Shown: one piece after another, positions 15,301-22,550 of the stretch
Layout of the letters: each line of letters starts with the position of its first letter
Numbering within the stretch: position 1 is the stretch's first letter
Origin: CAYTEH01 sp964436765
GTDB taxonomy: Bacteria; Patescibacteriota; Gracilibacteria; Peribacterales; Peribacteraceae
Length of the DNA stretch: 28,789 nucleotides
Assembly (NCBI GenBank): GCA_964436765.1
Contig: CAYTEH010000018.1
Coordinates: 1 to 28,789, forward strand
Direction of reading: 5' to 3'
Position numbers and translations under genes: made by a program
The notes under the pieces: model-generated
Database searches by the model: none
Seen by the model: the letters and a program-made list of their open reading frames with translations, nothing else
What the model was told of the DNA's origin: nothing

Positions 15301-17109
15301 TTACGCCGGCTTTTTGGCGCGGTCGCGGGAGAAGAGGAGTTCGGGCGGAGCCGCCACGCGCATCAGTTCTTCGATGGTCGTCATCCCCGCCTGCACTTTT
15401 TCGAACCCGTCGTCGAACAGCAGTTTCAACCCCTGTTTCCTCCCCTGCTCGTTCAGCTCCATGCTGGAAGCGCGGCGGATGATCAGTTCCTGAATTTCGG
15501 GCGTCACGACGAGCAGCTCATAGATGCCGACCCGGCCGCGGTACCCCGTGCCGCCGCAGGCCTCGCACCCCTTGCCGCGGTACAGGCGCACGTCGTCTTT
15601 CTTCTGGAAGTATTTGTCGGCGCCCGGGAACAGCTTCTGCGCCTCGGGAAGATCGAGCGAGTAGCTGTAGCGGCACTGCGGACAGATGCGCCGGATGAGG
15701 CGCTGGCCGATGACCACCTCGAGCGTCGAGGCCAGCAGGAAGGGCTCCACGCCCATTTCGAGCAGGCGGGGAACGGCCGTTGCGGCATCGTTGGCGTGCA
15801 GGGTGGAGAACAGAAGGTGGCCGGTGAGCGCCGCGTTCACGGCAATCGACGCTGTTTCGCCGTCGCGGATCTCGCCCACGAGGATGATGTTCGGGTCCTG
15901 GCGCACGAGCGCGCGGAGACCGTTCGCGAAGGTGAGGTTCGCATCGGGGTTCGCCTGGATGTGGTTGATGCCGGGGATTTTGTATTCCACGGGATCTTCG
16001 ATGGTGGAAATGTTCACGTCGGGGTGATTGCGCATTTTCAGGAGCGCGTAGAGCGTCGTGGATTTGCCGGCGCCCGTCGGACCCGTGGTGAGGATCATGC
16101 CGAAGGGCTTGTGGGCGGCAACCTCGATGATCTTGCGGTATTCCTCCGAGAAGCCGAGGTCGAGGAGCGTGAGAGAGCGCACGTATTCCGAGAGGAGGCG
16201 CAGCACGATCTTCTCGCCGTCGACGATGGGCACGATGGACACGCGGATGTCCATAGAGCTGCCGCTGCGGGTCTCGTACCGGATTGCGCCGTCCTGCGCC
16301 GCGAAGTGCTCGTCGAGGCGCATGTTGGCCTCGATCTTGATGCGGTTCACCACGCCCTCGTAGTACTCCTTCGGGATGCGGCCGGCCTCGTGCATCACGC
16401 CGTCGACGCGGAAGCGGACAATGACGATTTTCTCCTGCGGTTCGAAGTGGATATCGGACGCGCGGAGCTCGATGGCGTCGTTGAAGATTTCGGTGATGAT
16501 CTCGGGCGCCACTTTCTTCTGCTGGTTGATGATGGCCTGAAAGCGGGTGGCGAGCGGCTTGCGATAGTGGCCGAAGAATCCTTCGATCACCGATTTCGGC
16601 GCGTAGACGAAGGTGATGGTGCCCGTGAACGTTTTTCGCTCCTCGGCCTTCCTGCCGAACGAGAAGCTGAACGACGAAGCGGTCTTGCGTGCCGTGAGCT
16701 TCTTGTTCGACGCGTCCTCGGTTGCCGGGAACTGCGGGGTCTGCTGTCCGATGTTGAGCTTCATGGCCTCTGCAAGCAGCGGATTACTGGGGTCGGAGGT
16801 GGCTACCGTTGCCGAGGTTCCGTCGTTTTTGACAACCACTGCGCCGTAGGTGCGCGCGATTTCTTCGGGAAGCTGCAGCACCAGTTCCGGCGTCGGCAGC
16901 ATGGCCTTCGTATCCAAAAACGGCAGCTTGTAGTGCTCGGCAATGGCGCCTTCCACGAGCTCGGCCGTCAGGAGGCCCGATTCAATGAGGACGCTCTTCA
17001 AAGGCACCTCGCGCTGCTTGCATTCCTCCATCGCCTTCTTGAGCTCCGCATCGTTCACGTAACTCTGCGTGAGCAGGATCTGGCCGAGGTCGGAGTCTTT
17101 AATTGGCAT
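15301..17109 (-). CDS. pilB: Type IV pilus assembly ATPase PilB (GspE family)
   Basis: 602 aa, full length. Residues 1-160 are a GspE N-terminal domain (LGQILLTQSYVNDAELKKAM). The ATPase core has Walker A GPTGAGKS (343-350), an Asp box ISTIEDPVEY, Walker B region NIILVGEIRDGETA (407-420), a His box TGHLLFSTLHANDAA, and the tetracysteine zinc site CPQC..CEAC. It hydrolyses ATP at the cytoplasmic face to drive pilus extension. The start codon lies just inside the 55-bp duplicated segment, and the true upstream sequence resumes at 17266. No pilT is in this window. Confidence 0.96.
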   Translation of the reverse strand: MPIKDSDLGQILLTQSYVNDAELKKAMEECKQREVPLKSVLIESGLLTAELVEGAIAEHYKLPFLDTKAMLPTPELVLQLPEEIARTYGAVVVKNDGTSATVATSDPSNPLLAEAMKLNIGQQTPQFPATEDASNKKLTARKTASSFSFSFGRKAEERKTFTGTITFVYAPKSVIEGFFGHYRKPLATRFQAIINQQKKVAPEIITEIFNDAIELRASDIHFEPQEKIVIVRFRVDGVMHEAGRIPKEYYEGVVNRIKIEANMRLDEHFAAQDGAIRYETRSGSSMDIRVSIVPIVDGEKIVLRLLSEYVRSLTLLDLGFSEEYRKIIEVAAHKPFGMILTTGPTGAGKSTTLYALLKMRNHPDVNISTIEDPVEYKIPGINHIQANPDANLTFANGLRALVRQDPNIILVGEIRDGETASIAVNAALTGHLLFSTLHANDAATAVPRLLEMGVEPFLLASTLEVVIGQRLIRRICPQCRYSYSLDLPEAQKLFPGADKYFQKKDDVRLYRGKGCEACGGTGYRGRVGIYELLVVTPEIQELIIRRASSMELNEQGRKQGLKLLFDDGFEKVQAGMTTIEELMRVAAPPELLFSRDRAKKPA

Positions 17110-17265
17110 ANNNNNNNNNNNNNNNNNNNNNNNNNNNNNNNNNNNNNNNNNNNNNNNNNNNNNNNNNNNNNNNNNNNNNNNNNNNNNNNNNNNNNNNNNN
17201 NNNNNNNNNNCACGTAACTCTGCGTGAGCAGGATCTGGCCGAGGTCGGAGTCTTTAATTGGCATA
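17056..17265. other. Assembly artefact: 55-bp duplication around 100 N
   Basis: 17056-17110 and 17211-17265 are identical and flank Ns 17111-17210. The second copy repeats the first 18 codons of pilB and is not a separate gene. Confidence 0.92.
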
Positions 17266-17283
17266 CGGGTGGGGCGAATTGTC

Positions 17284-17350
17284 GGATGGTCGAATGATCA
17301 GATGGTCAGTCCGCGCTTGCGGGCCATCCGGCCATCAGGCCATCTGACAT
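17284..17350. repeat. Intergenic inverted repeat with GATGGTC-type arms (copy 1)
   Basis: Left words ATGGTCGAATGATCAGATGG and right words GGCCATCCGGCCATCAGG form an imperfect hairpin; TCAGATGG (17298-17305) pairs with CCATCTGA (17340-17347). A 23-nt stretch (17286-17308) recurs at 26604-26626 with 2 mismatches. Confidence 0.8.
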
Positions 17351-17372
17351 GTGGTTATATATGTAAAAATGA

Positions 17373-17864
17373 TCAAAGAACTGACTTCACTTTTTTAACT
17401 ATCTCCGCGATCGGCGTATTCGCCTTCACGAAGTAATCTTTCGCGCCCAGCTCCAGCGCGCGCTTGCGGTCCTCCTCCTGACCGAGGTTGCTGAGGACGA
17501 TGACCCCGGTTTTGATACCCTTGGCCGCCAGCTCCTGCATCAGCGTGAAGCCGTCCATCTGCGGCATGATCAGGTCCGTCAAAATCAGATCGAAGCTGCC
17601 GCTCATCGCCTTCTCCAGCCCCTCGGTGCCCGAAAGCGCCACCGTCACCTGGTACCCCTCGTGCGTCATCTTGAGCTCGAGTGCGTGCGCGAGCGGACGC
17701 TCGTCTTCGACGATCAGGATCTTTTTACCCGGCGAAGCCTTGGCGGAGTCGGGCTTGCCGCCGGATGATGTAGCAGGCTTCTCTTCCGGTTGTGCGGGAG
17801 CAGCCTCCTCTGTTTTTTGAGGCTTTTTTGCTGTCTCGTCGGCGGAGGCGGATTTTTTGGGCAT
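17373..17864 (-). CDS. CheY-like single receiver-domain response regulator
   Basis: 163 aa from ATG 17864, chosen because a TACAAT box lies 7 nt upstream. Residues 1-47 are a disordered Lys/Ala/Pro/Glu linker; 48-163 are a receiver domain: acidic pocket IVEDE (E53, D54), phospho-acceptor D97 in LILTDLIMPQMDG, switch S125 in VIVLSNLG and K147 in DYFVKAN. There is no output domain, so it should act by protein contact, as CheY/PilG-type proteins do. Being next to pilB, and with a histidine kinase at the other end of the cluster, it plausibly tunes pilus activity. Residues 37-46 (KPDSAKASPG) are encoded by a REP-like palindrome. Confidence 0.9.
   Translation of the reverse strand: MPKKSASADETAKKPQKTEEAAPAQPEEKPATSSGGKPDSAKASPGKKILIVEDERPLAHALELKMTHEGYQVTVALSGTEGLEKAMSGSFDLILTDLIMPQMDGFTLMQELAAKGIKTGVIVLSNLGQEEDRKRALELGAKDYFVKANTPIAEIVKKVKSVL
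17728..17753. repeat. REP-like palindrome in the regulator linker
   Basis: CCCGGCGAAGCCTTGGCGG continuing to GAGTCGGG is closely similar to the unit at 26913-26938 in the RNase J gene; about 21 of 26 bases agree when one is reverse-complemented. It is read in frame. Confidence 0.65.
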
Positions 17865-17877
17865 TCCGTATATTGTA
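17865..17877 (-). promoter_or_regulatory. -10 TACAAT, leaderless geometry, for the response regulator
   Basis: TACAAT (17877-17872, minus strand) ends 7 nt before ATG 17864. Transcription from here may continue into pilB and pilC. Confidence 0.55.
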
Positions 17878-18006
17878 GCGGAAAAAGACATTGTTTGGAA
17901 GAGCGAAACCGTGCTGTATTGAGGAATAAGGATATGTACAAATTTTAATAAAGTTGTATAGTAACCACGTATCGAGAACGACCAGAAAGACCCTGTTTTC
18001 GTTACG

Positions 18007-18041
18007 TTGACGAGAATGATGGATCTTTCACAAAATGAGGG
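18007..18041 (+). promoter_or_regulatory. Promoter with leaderless geometry
   Basis: TTGACG (18007-18012), 18 bp, then CAAAAT (18031-18036), ending 5 nt before ATG 18042. The -35 is good and the -10 matches 4 of 6. Confidence 0.45.
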
Positions 18042-18554
18042 ATGACCGTGGAAACTATTCTGTTCGTGGCACTGCTTCTTATCGTGCTGGCCGGCGGGGT
18101 GTTGCTAGGGCGCGCCTCGACATGGAGGGAACGGCGCGAGCTGGACGAAATGATTGAACGCATCATGGCAGAGAGCCGCGATAGGAATATCGAGCGGCTC
18201 AGGCAGGCGCTTGGACCGGTGTACGACGTGTACATCGATCCACAGCACATCGACGCGGCGTTGCTCAAGTTTGAGCATCCGCTGCTCTACGAAAAAAAAG
18301 AGATGCCTCCGCTTGTGCAACTCGCCCAGGAGATCTGGCGGAAGCACCGCCCGGCGACGAGCATGACGCCCGAAGCCTGCGCGACATTTTTCTATTTCGT
18401 CCGCGGCCGCGATAGGGCAGAGGCGCATCTGCGCTCGCTTCTCGCTGCCGACAGACTCGAGGAATCCCTGCTCACTTACGCTGCGGCGGATTCCGCGGAA
18501 AAAGGGATAACGCTGCACGACATCCTGCGCGTACAGGCAGTACGCGGCAACTGA
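18042..18554 (+). CDS. Membrane-anchored protein of unknown function
   Basis: 170 aa. One N-terminal membrane helix (ILFVALLLIVLAGGVLLG, about 5-23) is followed by a charged, mostly helical cytoplasmic part (WRERRELDEMIERIMAESRDRNIERLRQAL) and a helical C-terminal domain (FFYFVRGRDRAEAHLRSLLAADRLEESLL). No catalytic motif is seen and I do not recognise a family. It has its own promoter and a strong terminator, so it is monocistronic. Confidence 0.75.
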   Translation: MTVETILFVALLLIVLAGGVLLGRASTWRERRELDEMIERIMAESRDRNIERLRQALGPVYDVYIDPQHIDAALLKFEHPLLYEKKEMPPLVQLAQEIWRKHRPATSMTPEACATFFYFVRGRDRAEAHLRSLLAADRLEESLLTYAAADSAEKGITLHDILRVQAVRGN

Positions 18555-18568
18555 TCGATCCATTCTCG

Positions 18569-18597
18569 TCGGGCCTTCCTCTGGAAGGCCCGATTTT
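18569..18597 (+). terminator. Rho-independent terminator
   Basis: An 11-bp perfect stem TCGGGCCTTCC / GGAAGGCCCGA with loop tct is followed by T4. It ends the preceding gene. Confidence 0.88.
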
Positions 18598-18646
18598 GTG
18601 TACCCGAAGCCCATATGTGACCATGGCCGGCCCGCGGATTCTGGGG

Positions 18647-18652
18647 TACACT
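18647..18652 (+). promoter_or_regulatory. Possible -10 of purH
   Basis: TACACT ends 13 nt before ATG 18666, giving a predicted leader of only about 6 nt without a Shine-Dalgarno. No -35 was recognised. Confidence 0.4.
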
Positions 18653-18665
18653 CCTTGAGCCCCCC

Positions 18666-20237
18666 ATGAAGAGACGCGCCCTCCTTTCCGTCTCCGATAA
18701 AACCGGCATCGTCGATGCCGCCATGCGTCTAACCAAGTTGGGATTCGAGGTGATTTCGACGGGCGGTACCGAGAAGGCGCTGAAGGAGTCGGGCGTGGCG
18801 GTGACCGGCGTGGAAGACGTGACGGGCTTTCCCGAATGCCTCGGCGGACGGGTGAAAACCATGCACCCGCTCATCATGGGCGGCGTGCTGATGCGCAGGC
18901 AGGACGAAGACCACGTGAGGCAGGCGAAGGACCTGCATATCGAACCGATCGATCTCGTGATCGTGAACTTGTATCCATTTGAAGAAACTCTGAAAAAAGA
19001 AAAACTTCCGAACGAAGATACGAACATACGAAAGAACGGATCTGCGACCGGCCTGTTGGAACCTTCGGCGCATCAACGCATCGTTGAAATGATTGATATC
19101 GGCGGGCCGACGCTGCTCCGGAGCGCGGCGAAGAATCACGAATCGGTGACGGTGGTGTGTGATGTTGCCGACTACGATCGCGTGCTGAATCAGCTCGAGA
19201 AAGACGGCGACACGTCGCCTGAACTGCGGTCCGAGCTCGCCGCGAAAGCGTTCCTGCACACCGCCGCGTACGACTCGATGATCGCGAAATATCTTTCGAA
19301 CGGAACGTACGACGGCATGGTGATGCAGAACGGCGACACGCTCCGGTACGGCGAGAACCCGCACCAGTGGGGTAAGTATTATTCGCTCACCGAAGCCAAA
19401 GGATGGGGAACGCTCCATCAGGGAAAAGCTCTCAGCTACCTGAACATTCTCGATGCCGATTCTGCGTGGTCCGCCGTGTGCGAGTTCAGCGAACCGACCA
19501 CGGTGATGGTGAAGCACGCGAACCCGTCGGGCATCGCGAGCGCGAAGACTATCGAGGACGCGTTCCAGCGCGCGTACGACGCCGACCGTCTCTCGGCGTT
19601 CGGCGTGATCATCGCTTTGAACCGAAATTGCAGCGCGGAGGTCGCGAAAAAGATCATCGATCAGAAGATTTTCACCGAAGTGATCGTCGCTCCAGGGTAC
19701 GACGCGCAGGCACTGGAATTGCTTAAGCAGAAGCCCAACATCCGCGTGATTACGCAAACCAATGGCGAGGAAATGAAGAAGCAGGTGCTCTACCGCTCCG
19801 TGAAAGGCGGCATGCTGGTGCAGAACGCCGATGCGCGCGTGGTGACGGAGGAGGATCTGACAGTCGTGACGAAGAAGAAGCCAACAAAGGAACAGATCCA
19901 GGATCTCCTCTTCGCCTGGAAGTGCGTGAAGTACGCAAAATCAAACGCCATCGTGTTCGCCAAAGACCTCGTGACGGTCGGGTTGGGATCGGGACAAACA
20001 AGCAGGGTGGACTCCACCTGGATTGCCGCCAAGAGGGCAGGAGACAAAGCCAAAGGCGCCGTGATGGCCAGTGATGCCTTCTTCCCCTTCCCCGATTCGG
20101 TGGAAGAGGCCGCCAAAAACGGGATCGTGGCGATCATCCAACCGGGCGGCTCCATCCGCGACGCAGAAGTCTTCAAGAAAGCGGATGAGCTGGGAATCAT
20201 CATGGTGCTGACGGGAGTGAGGGCCTTCCGGCATTGA
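18666..20237 (+). CDS. purH: Bifunctional AICAR transformylase / IMP cyclohydrolase
   Basis: 523 aa; catalyses the last two steps of IMP synthesis. The N-terminal MGS-like cyclohydrolase shows LLSVSDKTGI, VISTGGTEKAL, GGRVKTMHP and NLYPF then IDIGGP. The AICAR transformylase part has YGENPHQ, the KHANPSG motif (catalytic Lys/His), DRLSAFGVIIALNR, KYAKSNAIVFAKD, GSGQTSRVDS, and the C-terminal FFPFPDS..IQPGGSIRD. Between NLYPF and IDIGGP there are about 20 more residues than in E. coli PurH (about 112-136, KLPNEDTNIRKNGSATG...). The DNA there is rich in ACGAA words like the intergenic hairpin at 23557-23627. No other purine genes are in the window. Confidence 0.96.
   Translation: MKRRALLSVSDKTGIVDAAMRLTKLGFEVISTGGTEKALKESGVAVTGVEDVTGFPECLGGRVKTMHPLIMGGVLMRRQDEDHVRQAKDLHIEPIDLVIVNLYPFEETLKKEKLPNEDTNIRKNGSATGLLEPSAHQRIVEMIDIGGPTLLRSAAKNHESVTVVCDVADYDRVLNQLEKDGDTSPELRSELAAKAFLHTAAYDSMIAKYLSNGTYDGMVMQNGDTLRYGENPHQWGKYYSLTEAKGWGTLHQGKALSYLNILDADSAWSAVCEFSEPTTVMVKHANPSGIASAKTIEDAFQRAYDADRLSAFGVIIALNRNCSAEVAKKIIDQKIFTEVIVAPGYDAQALELLKQKPNIRVITQTNGEEMKKQVLYRSVKGGMLVQNADARVVTEEDLTVVTKKKPTKEQIQDLLFAWKCVKYAKSNAIVFAKDLVTVGLGSGQTSRVDSTWIAAKRAGDKAKGAVMASDAFFPFPDSVEEAAKNGIVAIIQPGGSIRDAEVFKKADELGIIMVLTGVRAFRH
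19009..19038. repeat. ACGAA-word repeat within the purH insertion
   Basis: The stretch CGAACGAAGATACGAACATA continuing to CGAAAGAACG repeats the unit nACGAA. It resembles the right arm of the hairpin at 23595-23627 and is read in frame as part of an insertion in PurH. Confidence 0.5.
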
Positions 20238-20247
20238 GTATTTGGAG

Positions 20248-20301
20248 TATGATTGACTGCTCGTTTCACGTCGAAACGGGATTCCGACTCGCAGAAAGGA
20301 G
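20248..20301 (+). promoter_or_regulatory. Promoter, hairpin leader and Shine-Dalgarno of a small membrane protein gene
   Basis: TATGAT (20248-20253) is a possible -10. The leader holds a hairpin CGTTTC-acgtc-GAAACG (20262-20278). AAGGAG (20296-20301) lies 7 nt before ATG 20309 and decides that start. Confidence 0.6.
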
Positions 20302-20308
20302 AAAAATC

Positions 20309-20473
20309 ATGCGAATATTCGGATGGATGTTGGCAGGCTTGGGAGCCTTGGGGCTCCTGGTGGGGATTGTGACGAACAGCCCCGAAATCGGGGCACCGTC
20401 AATTCTCGGCCTGACGATCGGGATTCTGATCGTCAACAAAGACCCGCCGAAAGGCGTTGCCAAGAAACGGTAA
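20309..20473 (+). CDS. Small membrane protein of unknown function
   Basis: 54 aa. The start was chosen from the AAGGAG box; the open frame goes further upstream without support. Two hydrophobic stretches (IFGWMLAGLGALGLLVGIV and SILGLTIGILIV) are joined by a short NSPEIGAP turn, with a basic tail KDPPKGVAKKR expected in the cytoplasm. No family was recognised. Unlike many genes here it has a proper Shine-Dalgarno. Confidence 0.65.
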   Translation: MRIFGWMLAGLGALGLLVGIVTNSPEIGAPSILGLTIGILIVNKDPPKGVAKKR

Positions 20474-20479
20474 CGCCAA

Positions 20480-20509
20480 AAAGCCCACCCGCTACCGCGC
20501 GTGGGCTTT
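20480..20509 (+). terminator. Terminator-like hairpin
   Basis: AAAGCCCAC (20480-20488) pairs with GTGGGCTTT (20501-20509); the T tract is short and interrupted. Confidence 0.6.
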
Positions 20510-20528
20510 AGCTATTTTCTCAATAATA

Positions 20529-20571
20529 TGTTATAATTATAATTAGCCTGTTTCACACGTTGTAAGCAGGC
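20529..20571 (+). promoter_or_regulatory. Extended -10 promoter and leader hairpin
   Basis: TGTTATAAT (20529-20537) would start transcription near 20544. The leader of about 69 nt begins with a hairpin GCCTG/CAGGC (20545-20571). Confidence 0.6.
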
Positions 20572-20612
20572 CTGGTCTTTCGATCAGAACTTTTCCTCTC
20601 AGGTTTCGTATC

Positions 20613-20828
20613 ATGAAATCAGAGAAGAGGCGACGCCGCAGCTTCCGGAACAAAGCAGCGGTGTCATCTGGACTGAGCGCACTCGCGTTCATCCTCTGGG
20701 CAGGAATTGAATTCCTGGCCAAGGGGCGCGACGCCTCAGTCCTCCCGCTGCTCATCGCAGCGGGAATCCTGATCACCGGATGTTATGTGGCCTTTGGCCG
20801 CCGTCTCATCCGGATCGTCAAAGACTAA
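20613..20828 (+). CDS. Small membrane protein of unknown function
   Basis: 71 aa. A very basic N-terminus (KSEKRRRRSFRNK) precedes two hydrophobic helices (VSSGLSALAFILWAGIEFL and VLPLLIAAGILITGCYVAF) and a basic tail RRLIRIVKD, so both ends should be cytoplasmic. No family was recognised. There is no clear Shine-Dalgarno; the start is the first ATG. It has its own promoter and terminator. Confidence 0.6.
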   Translation: MKSEKRRRRSFRNKAAVSSGLSALAFILWAGIEFLAKGRDASVLPLLIAAGILITGCYVAFGRRLIRIVKD

Positions 20829-20841
20829 GGTCGAAAGACCG

Positions 20842-20872
20842 AAACCCGTCCCTCATGCAGGCGACGGGTTTT
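20842..20872 (+). terminator. Terminator
   Basis: AAACCCGTC (20842-20850) pairs with GACGGGTTT (20863-20871) and runs into a T4. A GGTC-GAAA-GACC mini-hairpin (20829-20840) precedes it. Confidence 0.75.
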
Positions 20873-20988
20873 CTTGATCAAAAGCCAAAAATAGTAATTT
20901 TTGAAATAATGATATAATCAGCCGTTCAGTTTTTCCGATTTCTTTAGAGCGGGGCGGTCCCGCACAGACTGGACATTGTTCTTTCCAC

Positions 20989-20994
20989 GGGAGG
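20989..20994 (+). promoter_or_regulatory. Shine-Dalgarno GGGAGG for the gene at 21001
   Basis: GGGAGG lies 6 nt before ATG 21001. The likely promoter is the extended -10 TGATATAAT at about 20909-20917, giving a leader of about 77 nt with a GCGGG/CCCGC hairpin. Confidence 0.65.
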
Positions 20995-21000
20995 TGGCCC

Positions 21001-21210
21001 ATGCTCCGATGGAGCAGATGGGCGGTCTTCTCGGTTCTGGCAACTGGATGTGTCGGTTGCTGCCTCTATAGCGCAGCAATCCTCAAAATCCAGGATGCCG
21101 GAACATTTGCGGTGGCCGGTCTCATGTTTACCGGCGCCGCATGCGTCGCGCGCCCGTGGCGCGAGGGCGTGGCAGTCTTTGATGAGGCTGCCGTCAACCC
21201 GACGGCATGA
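21001..21210 (+). CDS. Small membrane protein of unknown function
   Basis: 69 aa. Two hydrophobic stretches (WAVFSVLATGCVGCCLYSAAIL and FAVAGLMFTGAACVA) are separated by KIQDAG, followed by a short hydrophilic tail. It is Cys-rich for its size (four Cys). No family was recognised. It is the third of three consecutive small membrane proteins, each apparently with its own leader and terminator. Confidence 0.6.
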   Translation: MLRWSRWAVFSVLATGCVGCCLYSAAILKIQDAGTFAVAGLMFTGAACVARPWREGVAVFDEAAVNPTA

Positions 21211-21217
21211 TGCCGTC

Positions 21218-21255
21218 TCCGTCTCCTCACGCGCGAGCGGGGGAGACGGATTTTT
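21218..21255 (+). terminator. Terminator overlapping the recR stop codon
   Basis: TCCGTCTCC (21218-21226) pairs with GGAGACGGA (21242-21250), then T5. Its T tract overlaps the convergent recR stop codon. Confidence 0.8.
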
Positions 21256-22005
21256 AGAGACTCCTTCTTCCTGCGATCGCCTCTCTTAATGTCACCTGGT
21301 CCGCGAATTCAATATCCGCGCCCATCGGAAGCCCATGCGCCAGCCGCGTAATTTTGGGAACCATGTCCTTGAGCTGATTGCGGATGTAGTTGGCCGTCGC
21401 CTCCCCTTCCACATCGGGGTTCGTGGCGATGANNNNNNNNNNNNNNNNNNNNNNNNNNNNNNNNNNNNNNNNNNNNNNNNNNNNNNNNNNNNNNNNNNNN
21501 NNNNNNNNNNNNNNNNNNNNNNNNNNNNNNNNTTGCGGATGTAGTTGGCCGTCGCCTCCCCTTCCACATCGGGGTTCGTGGCGATGATCACTTCACCGAT
21601 GCCTCCTTTCTTCGCCCGATCGACCAGCTCGCGCATGCGCAGCTGCTCGGGCCCCATGCCGTCGATGGGCGAGAGGACGCCGTGGAGCACGTGGTAGAGA
21701 CCTTTGTAGGACGTCTTCTCGAACGCGACCACTTCCAACGGGTCTTCCACCACGAGGATGGTGGTGGCGTCGCGCGCCGAATCCATGCAGATGCTGCACT
21801 GCTCCTCCATCGTCACCATCTGGCAGGTGATGCAATACTTGAGCTGCGTTTTGAGCACCAGGAGCGCTTCGCCCAGTTTCTCGGGCGACGCCTTGGAGCT
21901 GCGGAGCAGATGGAACGTCAGGCGCTCGGCGCTTTTACGTCCCACGCCGGGGAGCTTGCTGAATTCCTCGATGGCCTTTTGGATGGGGGGAGGGAGGAGG
22001 GACAT
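21254..22005 (-). CDS. recR: Recombination mediator RecR, split by an assembly artefact
   Basis: Removing 155 bp (100 N plus one 55-bp copy) gives exactly 199 codons, a 198-aa protein ending LREAIAGRRSL. Start ATG 22005 (MSLLPPPIQKAIEEFSKLPG). It has a helix-hairpin-helix (LPGVGRKSAERL), a C4 zinc finger (C58, C61, C70, C73), and a Toprim domain (ILVVEDPLEVVAFE, GVLSPIDGMGP, VIIATNPDVEGEATA). With RecO/RecF it loads RecA onto gapped DNA. Length is typical. Upstream lies a CCCTAA-type hairpin; no clear promoter was seen. Confidence 0.96.
21378..21587. other. Assembly artefact: 55-bp duplication around 100 N
   Basis: 21378-21432 and 21533-21587 are identical and flank Ns 21433-21532. Collapse restores the recR frame exactly. 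Confidence 0.93.
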
Positions 22006-22009
22006 TGGA

Positions 22010-22107
22010 GGGTTAGGGTTTGGGCTAGGGTTAGGGTACTTGAATACAGGAAACACGCATAAATTTTTGACCGATCACTTTTACCTTCCTATCCCAAACC
22101 CTAACCC
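22010..22107. repeat. Intergenic hairpin with TTAGGG/CCCTAA-type arms
   Basis: GGGTTAGGGTTTGGG (22010-22024) is perfectly complementary to 22093-22107, and further GGGCTAGGGTTAGGG words flank both arms. The loop is 68 nt. The smpB stop codon TAG (22115-22113) lies in the outer right arm. Confidence 0.85.
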
Positions 22108-22112
22108 TAGCC

Positions 22113-22550
22113 CTATTCCTCGCGTCCTTCCCTGACCCTCCGCCCGATCTCGCGCTCCTTGATCTTCTGCCTCTTATCGAACTTCTTCCGCCCGCGGCCG
22201 AGCCCGAGGAGAACCTTGATATACTTTCCCGCCCTCACCTCCAGCGGCACCACCGACATGCCTTTCTCCTCCAGCGCGCGCTGGAGTTTCGCCGACTCAT
22301 TCTTGTTCAGCAGCAGTTCGCGGTCGCGCATTTCTTTGTGATCCGGATCGGCACTGTAGGTGTATTTCGAAATCTTCGCATTCTTGAGCATCGGCTTCCC
22401 GCCATAGAAGGACACGTAGGAACCCATCAGGCTGATATGCCCCTGCCGGCATGCCTTCACTTCGGGTCCCGTCAGGATGACGCCCGCTTCCATAGTATCG
22501 ACCATCTCGTAGTCGAAACGGGCGCGGCGGTTCTGGGCGACTGCCTTCAT
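22113..22550 (-). CDS. smpB: SsrA-binding protein SmpB
   Basis: 145 aa. NRRARFDYEMVDTMEAGVILTGPEVKACRQG, which is the conserved RNA-binding barrel start, is read across residues 7-37; then ISLMGSYV, PDHKEMRDRELLLNK, and a basic tail (GLGRGRKKFDKRQKIKEREIG) that inserts in the decoding site. SmpB delivers tmRNA to stalled ribosomes. No tmRNA gene was found in the window. A TATTCT box 6 nt before ATG 22550 suggests a leaderless mRNA. Confidence 0.96.
   Translation of the reverse strand: MKAVAQNRRARFDYEMVDTMEAGVILTGPEVKACRQGHISLMGSYVSFYGGKPMLKNAKISKYTYSADPDHKEMRDRELLLNKNESAKLQRALEEKGMSVVPLEVRAGKYIKVLLGLGRGRKKFDKRQKIKEREIGRRVREGREE

Noticed and set aside
14689..17217. Long + strand open frame (842 codons) opposite pilB and pilC
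   Set aside because: It is antisense to two well-supported genes, runs through an N gap, and is Arg/His/Asp-rich low-complexity sequence typical of antisense frames in GC-rich DNA.
17211..17264. Second start of a pilB-like gene upstream of pilB
   Set aside because: It is an exact copy of the first 18 codons next to an N run with the same 55-bp signature as two other gaps, so it is an assembly artefact.
22010..22107. TTAGGG/CCCTAA repeats as telomere-like DNA or a CRISPR array
   Set aside because: Only a few degenerate words occur in inverted arrangement, with no regular spacers and no cas genes; it fits the intergenic hairpin class instead.
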